DNA from: Xanthoparmelia taractica
Taxonomy: Eukaryota; Ascomycota; Lecanoromycetes; Lecanorales; Parmeliaceae
Direction: 5' to 3'
Assembly (NCBI GenBank): GCA_033085395.1
Contig: JANQBS010000090.1
Span: 62,001 to 126,000 of the forward strand
Length of the DNA: 64,000 bases
Every line of letters begins with the position of its first letter. The first letter of the stretch is position 1. Under the pieces are notes generated by a model that did no database searches, was not told the origin of the DNA, and was given only the letters and a program-made list of their open reading frames with translations. Shown here one piece after another: positions 22,402 through 32,933 of the stretch. A program made the position numbers and the translations under genes.

Positions 22402-24298
22402 ATGGATACCCAGCTTGTCGACCTAGTTGTAGTTGGTGCAGGTGAGGATGAGATACCCCCTCGCCAATCCTCTTTGCCGATACCTTGCAGTGACTAACCT
22501 GGGACACCAGGGTTATCTGGCATAGCTGCGGCTCGATTTTATCTCGAAGTTCATCCCCAATGCCGACTTGTCATACTGGAGCAGGACAGTTGCCCTGGTG
22601 GTGTATGGAACACCAGAAGATCGTACGAGGATTTCTGGACACAGTGGACAGTGGGCACGGCGGAGTGGTCAGATATGCGCATGCCACGCCCACCGGAAGA
22701 TGACATATACTACGAGTTCTTCAAGGCCAAACACACGTCCAATTATGTGGAAAAGTATGTGGATTACCACCGCTTCGCTGATCAAAGTCTACGCGATAGA
22801 ATCAGGTTTGGATTCAAAGTCAAAACCATTAAGAAGTCTGGCAATGTCTGGATTGTTACTGGCGACACAGCTGTATATCGCGCCCCAAAAATAATAGTCG
22901 CCAGCGGTCTGACCTCCACACCCAGGATGCCCGAACTTCCTGGATTAGACCACTTCGAGGCACCAGTCATTCACCAAGAGAGCTACGGGCAGTCTTCTGT
23001 TCTATCTTCGGTCGAGTTCCAAAACATCACAGTCATTGGTGGAGGCAACTCTGCAGCTGACATGGTCTATGCCTCAGTAAAAGCTGGGAAGTCTGTATCT
23101 TGGATTATTCGGGCATCCGGCACAGGTCCTGCTTTCTTTGTCTCTCCAAAGGGGAAAGGTCCGTACAAGAATGCTTTCCAGATTGGTTCCACCAGGATAG
23201 TTTCTACGCTATCGCCTTCGATATTCAACCCTGACACTTGGTGGACACGATTCGTGAACGGAACCAATTCTGGGCAGAAGATCGTACATGCTATCTGGGG
23301 TGGTGCCGATAAAGAGACTCGCGCAAACGCAGATTTTCATGGGAGACAAAATGCGTTGAAGGGCTTTGAGAATCTAGAGCCCCATGTACCGTAAGTCGAT
23401 TCATTCCTATCTCTCTTGCAAAGATCCGCTGTCGGCGACACCATCATGTTTCGTGAGCTCACACAAGTCAATTCTTTCAACACCGTCAGCAATGATCATG
23501 ACAGTCAGGCTGAAGTATTCTAGTTTATTCTGGCAGAATGGAACATCAGGTCTCCTAAATCGAGTAGATTTTTGGGAGACCGTCGCCCCGAACGTTCATA
23601 TCTATCTGGATGACATTCTCGAGGTCGACAAAAAGCTCATCCGCCTGAAGAACGGACACGAGATAGCGAATGATGTACTCTTGTGCGGCACTGGCTGGGA
23701 TCCGGCTTCCTTCGACTTCTTTGAACCAGATCAGCTTGTGCAGCTTGGCTTACCCCATCTTCACAAGGACGAGCCATCTGAGGACTCAAGACTGTGGGCA
23801 CGACTTGAACAGCAAGCAGACCAGGAGATACTCAAACAATTTCCAATTCTTGCCAAACCTCCAAAATATCTTCACAGACCTTCTCCGACAACCCCATATC
23901 GCTTGTATAACGGCATCGGTCCTCTAAATGATGATTCTATAGTCTTCATTGGCTATTCCCTCGTTACAAATTACTTTCAAGGGGTAGAATGTCAAGCGAT
24001 ATGGGCGACCGCCTTCCTTGATCAAAGGCTCGACCTCCCACCCCTTGAAGAAAAGCAATGCGAGATCGCTAAAGCGATTGCGTATAACAAGCGACGATAC
24101 CTGTCAAACGGTGAAAGCGGCAACTTCTTAGCCTTCGAGTCAAACTTCTATCTAGATAAGCTTCTACATGAGACTGGTTTGTCATCACATCTCAAAGGAT
24201 GGTTCAAGAATTACTTCGTCCCACGCACTGCTCAAGATTTGGTAGGCCTAAAGGACGAATACCTCGCGAAGCATGGGGGTGGTAACGTGAAGCAATGA
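22402..24298 (+). CDS. FAD-dependent monooxygenase (flavin-containing monooxygenase-like)
   Basis: Class B-type flavoprotein using FAD and NADPH to hydroxylate or insert oxygen into an organic substrate. Exons are 22402-22441, 22511-23390 and 23509-24298, total 569 aa with phases closed. The tiny first exon encodes the start of the FAD Rossmann motif (VVVGAG), completed after splicing by GLSGIAAARFY. LEQDSCPGGVWNTRRSYEDFW follows. The second dinucleotide motif VIGGGNSAADMV is near residue 215, and CGTGWDPASFDFF near residue 400 is the usual C-terminal family motif. The last part, with SIVFIGYSLVTNYFQGVECQAIWA, is typical of fungal FMO-like enzymes in metabolite pathways. It looks intact. It is convergent with a methyltransferase 150 bp downstream; a shared small-molecule pathway is plausible but unproven. 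Confidence 0.87.
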
Positions 24299-24445
24299 CC
24301 TGGATACTGGGGGTCTTACAATATACTTGAAGATGTCTACTTGAAGAGTTGCAGTCATAAAGAATGAGAACTACATCATACTTAATCTATAGTATTCTCA
24401 CTCATATCTGTTGTGGCATACGAATTGAAAGCGTCCTGCGTTACG

Positions 24446-25352
24446 CTATCGGCTCCCTCCACATCTCTTCATCTCTTTCTTCGCAACTGCGGTCCAAACC
24501 TCCATCTCAAATCCCACTCTACCGTCCTCTCCTTTCACAACGCCCCCACCAGAAATATCCACAACGCGCCTGAAGCTCTCCTCCATGTGCTCCTTCGCAC
24601 TCTCGCTCCACGCATTGCCGACTAACACTTTTACCGTATCCGCTGGGTATTTTGCAGCCTCATCCCTCCCTCCCCACCACGCCATGATTCTCGCCTCTCC
24701 CTCCACGACATTCTCGAAATCGCCATCTCTCCGGTTCCAGGAATGGGAATGTCGTCCTTCTAGCCCCGGGCCTGATGATCCGCTCCGCCTCATAGAACAA
24801 TGGCTGCCACCCGCCGCCTTTGAACATCGTCAGAGCTGCGACCCCGCCAGGTTTTAGTGTGCGTCTCAGCTCGCTTGTACTCTTGACGGGGTCGTGGAAG
24901 GCAAAGATGGCTAGGCTGGTGAAGGAGACATGGAAGGTATCGGCAGCGAACTGAAGCTCTGTGCCATCCATGACGGCTGTATCGACGAGCGTGCCGTTCG
25001 AGGTCCAGGCCGGTGTTTGCGCCATTAGGGATCGATTGTTGGCGATAAAATCGGGACTGATATCAACAGCGGATATGTGTATTGCCGCGTGGTTGGTGAT
25101 GCCAGTGTTAGCAAAGCAGCGAGTCGTTACGACGGCAGGCCCACAGGCGTTGTCGAGGATTCGGAGTGGCTGGTAGCTTGGTGGAAGGTAGGGTTGGACG
25201 AGGGAAATGATGTGGTCGGCTAGGAGCGTGTTGCAGCCGCCTGTGCGGGCGTTGTAGCTTGCAGCCATGTCACCTGTGAACATGCTGTGGTCGTTGGTTT
25301 GGGCTTCAAGAAGGTCGTTTAGGCCGATACCTATTGGTGGATTTGTCGACAT
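24446..25352 (-). pseudogene. SAM-dependent class I methyltransferase, probable frameshift
   Basis: From the ATG at 25352 the frame gives a methyltransferase: DMAASYNARTGG, then motif I ILDNACGPAVVTTRCF, an acidic SAVDISPDF loop and, further on, VSFTSLAIFAFHDP and RTLKPGGVAALTMFKGGGW. Homology continues through PLFYEAERIIRPGA and FPFLEPE, then breaks near 24,728. The expected C-terminus continues in another frame: DGDFENVVEGEARIMAWW, then KYPADTVKVLVGNAWSE and FEMEVWTAVAKK, ending at 24446. No sensible intron bridges the change, since a 44 bp GT-AG candidate would delete the well-matching PLFYEAER part. A net one-base shift is the simplest reading. Without correction the product stops at 24660 (230 aa). 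It may be a recent pseudogene, an allele, or a sequencing error. Substrate is unknown. Confidence 0.72.
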
Positions 25353-26185
25353 AGTGGATGGTCGAGCGCTTATTGTTATGTTCGTTGTGACAAGTGGACG
25401 AAGATTTCTTTCGATTCGAGGAGCTACGAAAGGAATATTCTGCCGCTGAAGCTCTCATTCTACAATCCTAGCTAGGCTTCTAATTTGTGGCCTTAATACA
25501 TTTGGCGGCTTTTTGTATTCAGAAGGAGGAGCCGACGGCTTTATTCGCCCATCTACCCTATAGCTAGGCTTTCCAGCACATTAGGCTACTAGCTGCTTAT
25601 CTTCCACACAGCTAGGGGTGTTGCTTAGAACAATGCATCAACTTTGCAGCTCACTCGGCTAGACATGTGGAAAGAAGATGGCGGTTCGGGGCTTTCAATT
25701 CGATTGGTAGCATCCCGGTAAGCAATCTGCAGGTGCTCACATGCATGCATGCGATTCCCTTTCTGGAAGAGATCGGCCGACAACGGATGTTCCAGATATT
25801 GAGTTTGTCTACGGCACAGATGCAGCTCATCCCACTCGAGTTCGTCCGTGGAGGCAAGGAATCTGATGTTACATCCCGATTTCAATGCAGTTTTGTGAGG
25901 GAATTGACGAGGCTGATCTTGCACACAACGTCGCTTGGGAGCTGCACACCACATGTGCAACAAATCCTGCCGTGATTTTCGTAGCCCCTTCATACTTGGA
26001 GCGCCTGTGGGGACCACGATGCTTTCCCGTGAATATAAAGACACCTGGTTCCCTATGCTGGCTTCGAGGAGCATTCTCATAAACTGATTCAATTCAGCTC
26101 TTACACTTGCCCATCTCCATTCATCTGCAATTTGCCTGACCGGTCCTTAGATTGAACCCTGGTAGGTACTTGCAATCAAGAAGTG
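25353..26185. other. Divergent intergenic, 833 bp
   Basis: Shared upstream region of the methyltransferase (minus) and the rhodopsin-like gene (plus). The motif CTAGCTAGG or close variants recur between 25,460 and 25,615. A 155-codon minus frame at 25625-26092 is not supported as a gene. Confidence 0.4.
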
Positions 26186-27768
26186 ATGGCGACCATTGGA
26201 GCATTACCTCCTCCTCCAGGAGTCAACGCTAACTTCGTGGATCCCCCGAACCAGACTGGGAGCACCACCGCTCTTCACGCAACCTGCCTTACTCTTGTCA
26301 CGTTTTGCGTCGTGATACGCATCTACACTCGGCATTTCATTAACCATAGTTTGGGATGGGATGATTGTAAGATCTTTTCAGAACCCATCTGGGCGATGAT
26401 GCTGATTGTTGATAGATTGCTGTCTGTTCGCCTACGTAAGCCGATCCATTGTTTGTTCAACTCAATCCGCAATCCAACCAGGGTATTAGGTCCTTACGAT
26501 CGTGTTCTCGGCCCTGTTGCTCTTGAGTATGTCTGCCCCTTGAGATTGCAGCCTGATGCTAGAGGCGTTCTTCTGACTCAGTTATGAAGGCAATGTACGC
26601 GGACTTGGCCGCCATATGTGGGATCTGCCGGCTTTGCAACTCCCCAGTGCTCTGAAGGTAAGACCACAATGTACAACCTCAATGTCTCTGCTGATATCGA
26701 GAACATGTTAGCCACTCATCATCTCATCAGTCGTGTATTTGCCCCTCGCGGCATTCGTCAAGTTATCATGTCTGTTGCTTTATCGACGACTCTTCTCTCC
26801 AAGCCGGAAAATGAGGTTGGTACTTCATAGAAGTATATTTGCTGTTGCCAGTGCCTATATCGCATTGTTTCTCCTCCAAGTCTTTGATTGTGTGCCAACC
26901 GAAAAGTTGTGGAACATTCTCACCCCTGGTCACTGTATAAACCCGAAAATAGGCCCCTACACTTCGCGCACAATCAACGTCATCAGCGACATCTATGTTC
27001 TGCTCGTACCAATCCCAACCATCTGGGGCCTCAACATGAAGCTGAATCGCAAGGTGAAACTTTTATTGATCTTCGGCTTGGGTACACTGTATGCTCTTCC
27101 CAACTCGAGTACTTGCAATGAGGTGACTGATGTACACTAATGCAGTGTTTGCGTTGCGAGCATCATTCGACTTGCCATGACGCCTATATTGTTTACCCAC
27201 TATGACCTTACATGGAATTACTCTCGCATCAGCATCTGCTCATAAGTGTTCCCCTGGATCGATTTCCGGTCTATCCACGAAGATCTTATTCACAGATGTT
27301 ACCAGTGTCACTGAAGTTAACGTGGGCATAATCTGCGCATGCTTGCTTACGTTTCCTGCCTTCCTCGAACGTCACGGACCACGCACCTTCGGCTCTTTAA
27401 TAAACATACTGCTATCGTATACCCCATTCCGGCTATCGGAAAGAAGTTCCAGCTCGAGTAGTAACAAAAAACGTGTCAAGTCTTCTTCATGGTCACCCAA
27501 GAACCAATCGGATGAAATCGTCCTAGAGGGAAGCGAATACGCCAAATTTAACAGTGATGGCAACTCGATAAGCATTCAAGACAAAGAGTCGACCAGAACC
27601 GCCAATCATGAAACCCCTTCACTTACGAAAGCCGGCGGTTCGAAGCGGGATGTGGAGGCATGGCCAGGGAGTGGTGAGATACTCACGGACTTTCAGCCAA
27701 CGTACCCAGTGGCGATGCATGTCCCAAAACGTGATGCGTACGAGAGGAATTCGATGTTTCAAAGCTGA
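26186..27768 (+). CDS. Fungal rhodopsin-domain (SAT4-like) integral membrane protein, last intron doubtful
   Basis: Multi-exon membrane protein of the fungal rhodopsin-like family, often found beside metabolite genes; molecular function unknown. Proposed exons are 26186-26366, 26415-26434, 26490-26530, 26582-26657, 26712-27088, 27146 to about 27238, and about 27296-27768. Motifs restored by splicing are LGWDDYCCLFAY, YEGNVRGLGRHMWDLPALQLP, YLPLAAFVKLSCLLLYRRLF, DCVPTEKLW, and VPIPTIWGLNMKLNRKVKLLLIFGLG. Then come YDLTWNYSRISI and, across the last intron, TEVNVGIICACLLTFPAF. The soluble tail is Ser-rich. After RISI the frame meets a TAA at 27243 directly before the only nearby GT, and no clean donor keeps the frame. 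The gene may be truncated or inactive. The third intron uses a weak GTCTGC donor. Confidence 0.72.
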
Positions 27769-28228
27769 TCTGGTGTCGACCTTGCTTCCTTGGCGATCAC
27801 GGCCCCATAGGTTGATAGCCTCCGGGTCTGAGTAGAAGCATTTGGGAGATCTAGGGCTGGACCTTAGGCGCTTTCACTTACAGAAAAAGGCATACCAAAT
27901 CCCTCCAATTCTTTCGTGTAGAGCTTTATTGAGTAGACAAAATCAATTGGATTGGAGGTTAGAGTGGTCTCATATAAAGAAGTAATTAATCTACGCGCGC
28001 TAAAGTAAGCCCTAGCCCTAAGTTTTATCTGAACTCTGATGAACCGCCAGACAGACGGTTTATGAATCCGCGACTGAGAACTATCACAATGCCTATACTG
28101 AATCCCCATGTTTGCTCAAGTTGGATTTTGTTAGAATTATGATACTAACACCTCTTGGACTTTTGTTGCAATCATTGGATGACCTCTGATGCTGGTCATT
28201 CACCTACAATGTCATCTCCGACCCAGCA
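27769..28228. other. Intergenic, 460 bp
   Basis: No gene seen; 3' flank of the rhodopsin-like gene and promoter of the glycosyltransferase. Confidence 0.45.
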
Positions 28229-29317
28229 ATGACCGCTCGATACTCACCTCCCCTCAGACCCATCAGACCCTCGCACGCCCCAGCTCGTCCATCCTTTCTA
28301 CGCCACCGATCCCGCTGGCTCTATGGCCTGCTCACTCTGGTCCTACTCTACCTATGGCGCTCCTCATCCATTTCCCTCCTCCCTCACCGCGCCCCGATTC
28401 ACGAGCCCTCTCTCCGCTACAAAAATGTCGACTGGTCTCGCTACGCCTACAGCCTATACGCCACCAGCAGTCCTTACCTCTGCAACGCAGTCATGGTCTT
28501 TGAAGCCCTATCCCGCCTCGGCAGCAAAGCTGACCGCATCCTCCTCTACCCGCAAGAATGGGATCTCGAGATCGAAAATTCATCTGATCGCGACAGCCAG
28601 CTGTTAGTGATAGCGAGGGATCGTTACGATGTAAAGCTTGTGCCGGTGGCGATACCCAAGGCGGATGACGACGCGTGGAATGGAAGCTTTACAAAGCTCA
28701 TGGCATGGGGACAAACGCAATATGATCGGGTGCTGCAATTGGATTCGGATGTTACAGTTTTGAACCATTTGGATGAGCTGTTTGTGTTGCCGAGTGCGCC
28801 AGTGGCTATGTTGAGGGCTTATTGGAGGTTGCCGACTGTCAGGCAACTGACCAGCCTGTTCATACTGCTTGAGCCAGACGAAATGGAGGCGCAGCATCTG
28901 ATAGTTGCTGCGAGCCCAAACGTCAGGCAGAAGAACGAATACGACATGGAGATCTTGAATAGATTTTATGGAGACTCGGCAATGGTGCTGCCGCATCGGC
29001 AGTATGGGCTGATTAGTGGTGAGTTTAGGGTCGATGACCACAAGAATTTCCTGGGCAACAGCCTGGAAAGATGGGACCCCGAACGGGTGCTGAAGGAAGC
29101 AAGTCTGGTACATTTCTCGGATTGGCCTATACCAAAACCTTGGATCATGTGGCCGCACAATATGATCCAAGACGAGATGCCAAAGTGCAAGCTTGGAACT
29201 GGCGCAGGAGGCGATGATTGTAGAGATAAGAAAATCTGGCTAGGACTGTACGATGATTTCAGAAAGAGACGAAAGGTAATTGTTATGTCTGAAGGACATC
29301 TGAAGCAACGCAGCTGA
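28229..29317 (+). CDS. Golgi type II glycosyltransferase, GT8 (glycogenin/GNT1-like)
   Basis: Single exon, 362 aa. A basic proline-rich N-terminal tail is followed by one hydrophobic helix near residues 30-46 (LYGLLTLVLLYLW), the layout of a type II Golgi membrane enzyme. The luminal domain starts YAYSLYATSSPYLCNAVMVFEAL, then SKADRILLYPQEW. The nucleotide-sugar metal-binding motif is LDSDVTVLNHLDELF (DxD) near residue 175. Other family marks are APVAMLRAYW, NRFYGDSAMVLPHRQYGLISGEF and the late VHFSDWPIPKPW. Enzymes of this type transfer GlcNAc or a related sugar to glycans; the exact donor and acceptor cannot be read from the sequence. The start is the first Met of the frame, which puts the membrane anchor at a normal distance. 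Confidence 0.9.
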   Translation: MTARYSPPLRPIRPSHAPARPSFLRHRSRWLYGLLTLVLLYLWRSSSISLLPHRAPIHEPSLRYKNVDWSRYAYSLYATSSPYLCNAVMVFEALSRLGSKADRILLYPQEWDLEIENSSDRDSQLLVIARDRYDVKLVPVAIPKADDDAWNGSFTKLMAWGQTQYDRVLQLDSDVTVLNHLDELFVLPSAPVAMLRAYWRLPTVRQLTSLFILLEPDEMEAQHLIVAASPNVRQKNEYDMEILNRFYGDSAMVLPHRQYGLISGEFRVDDHKNFLGNSLERWDPERVLKEASLVHFSDWPIPKPWIMWPHNMIQDEMPKCKLGTGAGGDDCRDKKIWLGLYDDFRKRRKVIVMSEGHLKQRS

Positions 29318-32028
29318 TTCAAGCGTTGCGCATAGGACATTTGTGCTCTGCTCTCGGCGCCTGCGCCAGAGTGGCATCCTCCGCCGCAGCAAACAGCTGG
29401 AGCCTCAGGCTAAATGCTGTCATCAACGACTGCGAGACTCGACCTTAGAACATGTTCTAAGAAGTATATTCAGTCCCGGTTCACCGATGAATTGCTAGGC
29501 TAGCTGCTGAGTAAACGCCAGAGGTGCGTTCGACTAGGGAAATCTTCAATGAAGTTCGCTGCAATGACTAATGAATTGTTTTTAATGGCACAGGTTACTG
29601 GTGCGTCGCATGACCGATGGATTGGTCTAATGATGAGAGTATATTGCCAGAGTACTGATCGCGTCTCCATTCTCGATGTGCATGACTGGACGGGACATTG
29701 CCAGAACCTGCGAGCTAGGAGCGGGCAAGGAGGAACTTTGATTTGGCCTCTGGCCGTTCCAACTTGAGAAGAGCAACGAACCATGGTCTGGAGTTGTAAG
29801 CTGATGCCTCTCGCACGCTTGCATCGATTTCACCCAGGAGCAAAGATTCTTCTGTATACGTCCTATATGTAATCTGCCGATGACGCTCTTGTCCTTGAAT
29901 TGGCTAGCGAGAGTGTACACTTGTTTTGACCATTGGTAAAGGATATAATATGAGCCACCGCATCTTCTTACTACGCATGCTTCCTCTGCAAATATGGCGC
30001 AGAGCTATGTGTGCACTAGTCCAGATTTGATCCAAGAAATGTGTTTCGTGTGTTGCACTTGGCGTCAATGAACCTTCCTCGCTCGCCTGTAGGCATCAAT
30101 GCCACTCCACGGCCCCGTCTAGGGCTTTCTACGACGTCCTGAAATTCGGACGACTCGCCCGAAAAGGAGAGAACAAAGAATCTCACCAGAAGCTGGCACT
30201 GCAACATCTCCCGAACAACGACTTGGGTAGTTCTCATGCTACTGCGTATGACCCAGAGGTACTTCTCCCAATACTTCATGCTCGAAGCTCTTGTGTTGTA
30301 GCGGACGAATATCCTTCTACCGAGAAAAGGATATAACGACTGCCAAGTCTTCCTGTTGCAAATCGATGTATATTGTACGACAAAAACTCGTAGCGAGGAA
30401 CATGCTTCTCACCCACCGAACACTGGGTATGAAGGAAATCCGCAGACAAACAAGTGGCCCGGACCAAACACCCACGGTAGACACTCGCAAAGATGAGGAT
30501 CAGTTGATGATGATGACTCGAAAGAGAGAATTAAACAGCAGCGAAGCGCAGGAGAAGCAAATGAGCGAGCGAAAAGGAGGAAAGGCGAGAGACCCGGAGA
30601 ATGACGGATAGTCAGGCAAAGCCGGAGAAGAAATTGTGGGATCGGCGTAATGCGTAGCAATGCCCGCAGTGGTCCGACGGTCCGGAATATGAAGAAGATG
30701 ATCGATGGGCAATGTAAGCCCGCGAGCAAAGAGAGAGGATGGAGGGGCAAAGAAAGGCGTGCGAGCAAACGTACTCTCAGGCAAAAGAGTGAGGAGATCG
30801 GGCTAGGTTGACCGAGCGCCAAGCGAGATTCAAAAGCCTTCTGCGACTGCAGAAATTATAGACAACAAAAGCGAACATCAAGGACCTGGAACTTTCAGAC
30901 GCCGATATATTAGAAAGCGAAGGCAGACTTGGAAATCGAGTTGTGTGTGCACTCTGCTATCTGAGATTCAATTGTAAACAATGTTCAGACGGAACGGGCT
31001 ACGAAATGTGCAGTACAACTACAGGCCAGAGCATTCGAGATGACCAAACTCAGCTGGCAGAGAAAGAGCTGGAAACGTGCGAGAACGAGGACAGAAGAAT
31101 TTGAGCTTGCAGAGCCGCTAGCGAAGAGAAGAGGCAGAAAATGGGGTTAACATTGGGAGCAACGAGCGAACATGCTACACGGCAAGGAGCCAAGCCAGAG
31201 CCAAACAGATCTCGGAGAGGCTGGCCAGAGAGAAGCATGGCAGAAGCAAGTCGAAATGAAGAGTGAGGAGCAAGGATTAGCGCGAAAAGGAGCGAGGAAG
31301 GCAAAGCGCAGAGACACGCCGAAGAACGAAGCGGTCAGGCGTCGGCACTGTTGGAGAAGATTGATAAACAGAAGTAATACTACGGCCCTATCTGTACTGA
31401 AAATTTCGCTTCCTATATTTCAGAGGGCATAGACCAAACCACACGCCAAGCCGTGCCCGCACATGAGTGTTCTTACAGCTCATACCAAAAAAACAAAAGG
31501 TCGAGCATAGTACCTCAATCTCGCAACTACCGGCCTCGGTCTCAAACGGACTGTCCCACTCTCTCCTAGGAAGTACATGCAACCAAGCACCCCGAGTCGG
31601 CAAGGATCACGAGCAAATCCTACGCTTCCGACTCCTAAAGCGCACTGCCACCACGAAGCCTTTCCAGCCGAGGATAAAGGGTCGAGAGCGCCGTAGCAAT
31701 TAAACCGTGCAAGGTTGTTCCTTTACCATATGCACGTACATGCCTGTAGCATCCTGGCCTGTGCCATCTCTTACAAGGAACCCAGCCCTGCCTGCGTCGA
31801 GGGGTTTGGCATCAGGGGCCAACCCCACTCAGTAACTGCCATCCTAGTCCATATGGCACTTTGCCGCAGGAATGAACGAATGAACCCGGACGGCAGATGA
31901 ATCACATCATTTCCTTCGTCCGTAATGTCCGTTATCAGACCCTATCATACGTATCGGTATTTCGGTAGGCAGGCTACTTCCAGCCGAAGCACCTGACCTT
32001 GAAACATATTGATTGGGCGCAAGAAACC

Positions 32029-32070
32029 AGATCAGATCAGATCAGATCGGATCGATCATCATCATCATCT
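32029..32070. repeat. AGATC pentanucleotide microsatellite followed by ATC trinucleotide repeat
   Basis: About four AGATC units, then a diverged unit (GGATCG), then a run of four ATC units. It is non-coding. Confidence 0.85.
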
Positions 32071-32206
32071 ACCGACGGCTCCCCTCTACGGAGTAACAGG
32101 TCCCCGTGCACTGTCTCGTGCAATCTCGGCAGTTGTGCGAGAGTAGAGTGGGAGAAGGTATACTCTACCTACCTACCTCGAGGGGTCCGAGTCACTTTCC
32201 GTCTCA

Positions 32207-32219
32207 CCCCCCCCCCCCC
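32207..32219. repeat. Poly-C run of 13
   Basis: Uninterrupted C homopolymer inside a C-rich tract, preceded at 32166-32178 by CTAC repeats. Length may be unreliable in the assembly. Confidence 0.8.
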
Positions 32220-32933
32220 ACGCCCACGCCCACCGCTGGAAAGGAAAAGTGTGGGGGTAAGCGGTACGTACGTGCGGGTGACATCCATGTCGCGAACGAG
32301 GGAAGGCTTGGGTACTTCTACTTACCTTACCTTAGCCTTGCACCGAAGGAATGGGAGGACGCCCGTACCCCAGCCCCGTATGCATACTCGGCAGACTTTT
32401 TCCCCCCGTCCTAAAACCATGCGTGTACAAAGAATGTACACTCGGAAGGAAGCGGCCCTGTAGGTAGGTAGCGCGGCCAAGAGGGGGGTGGGGGGGATGC
32501 TAGGATGCTCTTCCCTGGGGAGGGGGAGCGCGTAGATGGTAGAGGTACTTTGGGGGAGTTGTGACAAGGGCAGAAGTGAAGTAGAAGTACTTGGGGCAAA
32601 TTGGGTCTTAAAATTGGGGCTTTACCGTACGTCGAGTCGGTTGGGCGCGACTGCAAGCTTCTAAGCGCAGTGTCCGAGCAGATGCAGTGTTCCTTCACGC
32701 AGGAGGAGCTTGACGCAGGGGCATCGGCTTTCATAGTTCCTCATACTCGAGTGAGAGGTCATGGGAGTCAAAGACGAGTACTCGAGGTCGAGCCAATTGG
32801 AAGAGAAGTGGTGTTTTCATTACACCTTGACTTTATCTCATTGCATTTCATTTCATCGCCCAGTCATCAGGCTACAAAGCTAGCAGCTACTACTTTTCAA
32901 AAGACCCGCCCAATGTCATACACCCATCCCCAG

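Larger units (their letters stand above)
29318..32933. other. Gene-poor 3.6 kb region with simple sequence
   Basis: No convincing gene on either strand. From about 30,480 to 31,350 the plus strand is strongly purine-rich with recurring GCGAGC and GAGCAAA words; the long minus-strand frames there (30409-30822, 31050-31304) are composition artefacts. The 3' part contains AGATC and ATC microsatellites, CTAC repeats, and a 13-C run. The final part is the 3' flank of the alpha-glucosidase. Confidence 0.5.

Noticed and set aside
25625..26092. 155-codon minus frame upstream of the rhodopsin-like gene
   Set aside because: It lies in a divergent promoter region and has no recognisable content.
30409..30822. 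137-codon minus frame with hydrophobic Leu/Pro/Ser-rich product
   Set aside because: A product of the purine/pyrimidine strand bias, which removes stops; composition and not coding explains it.
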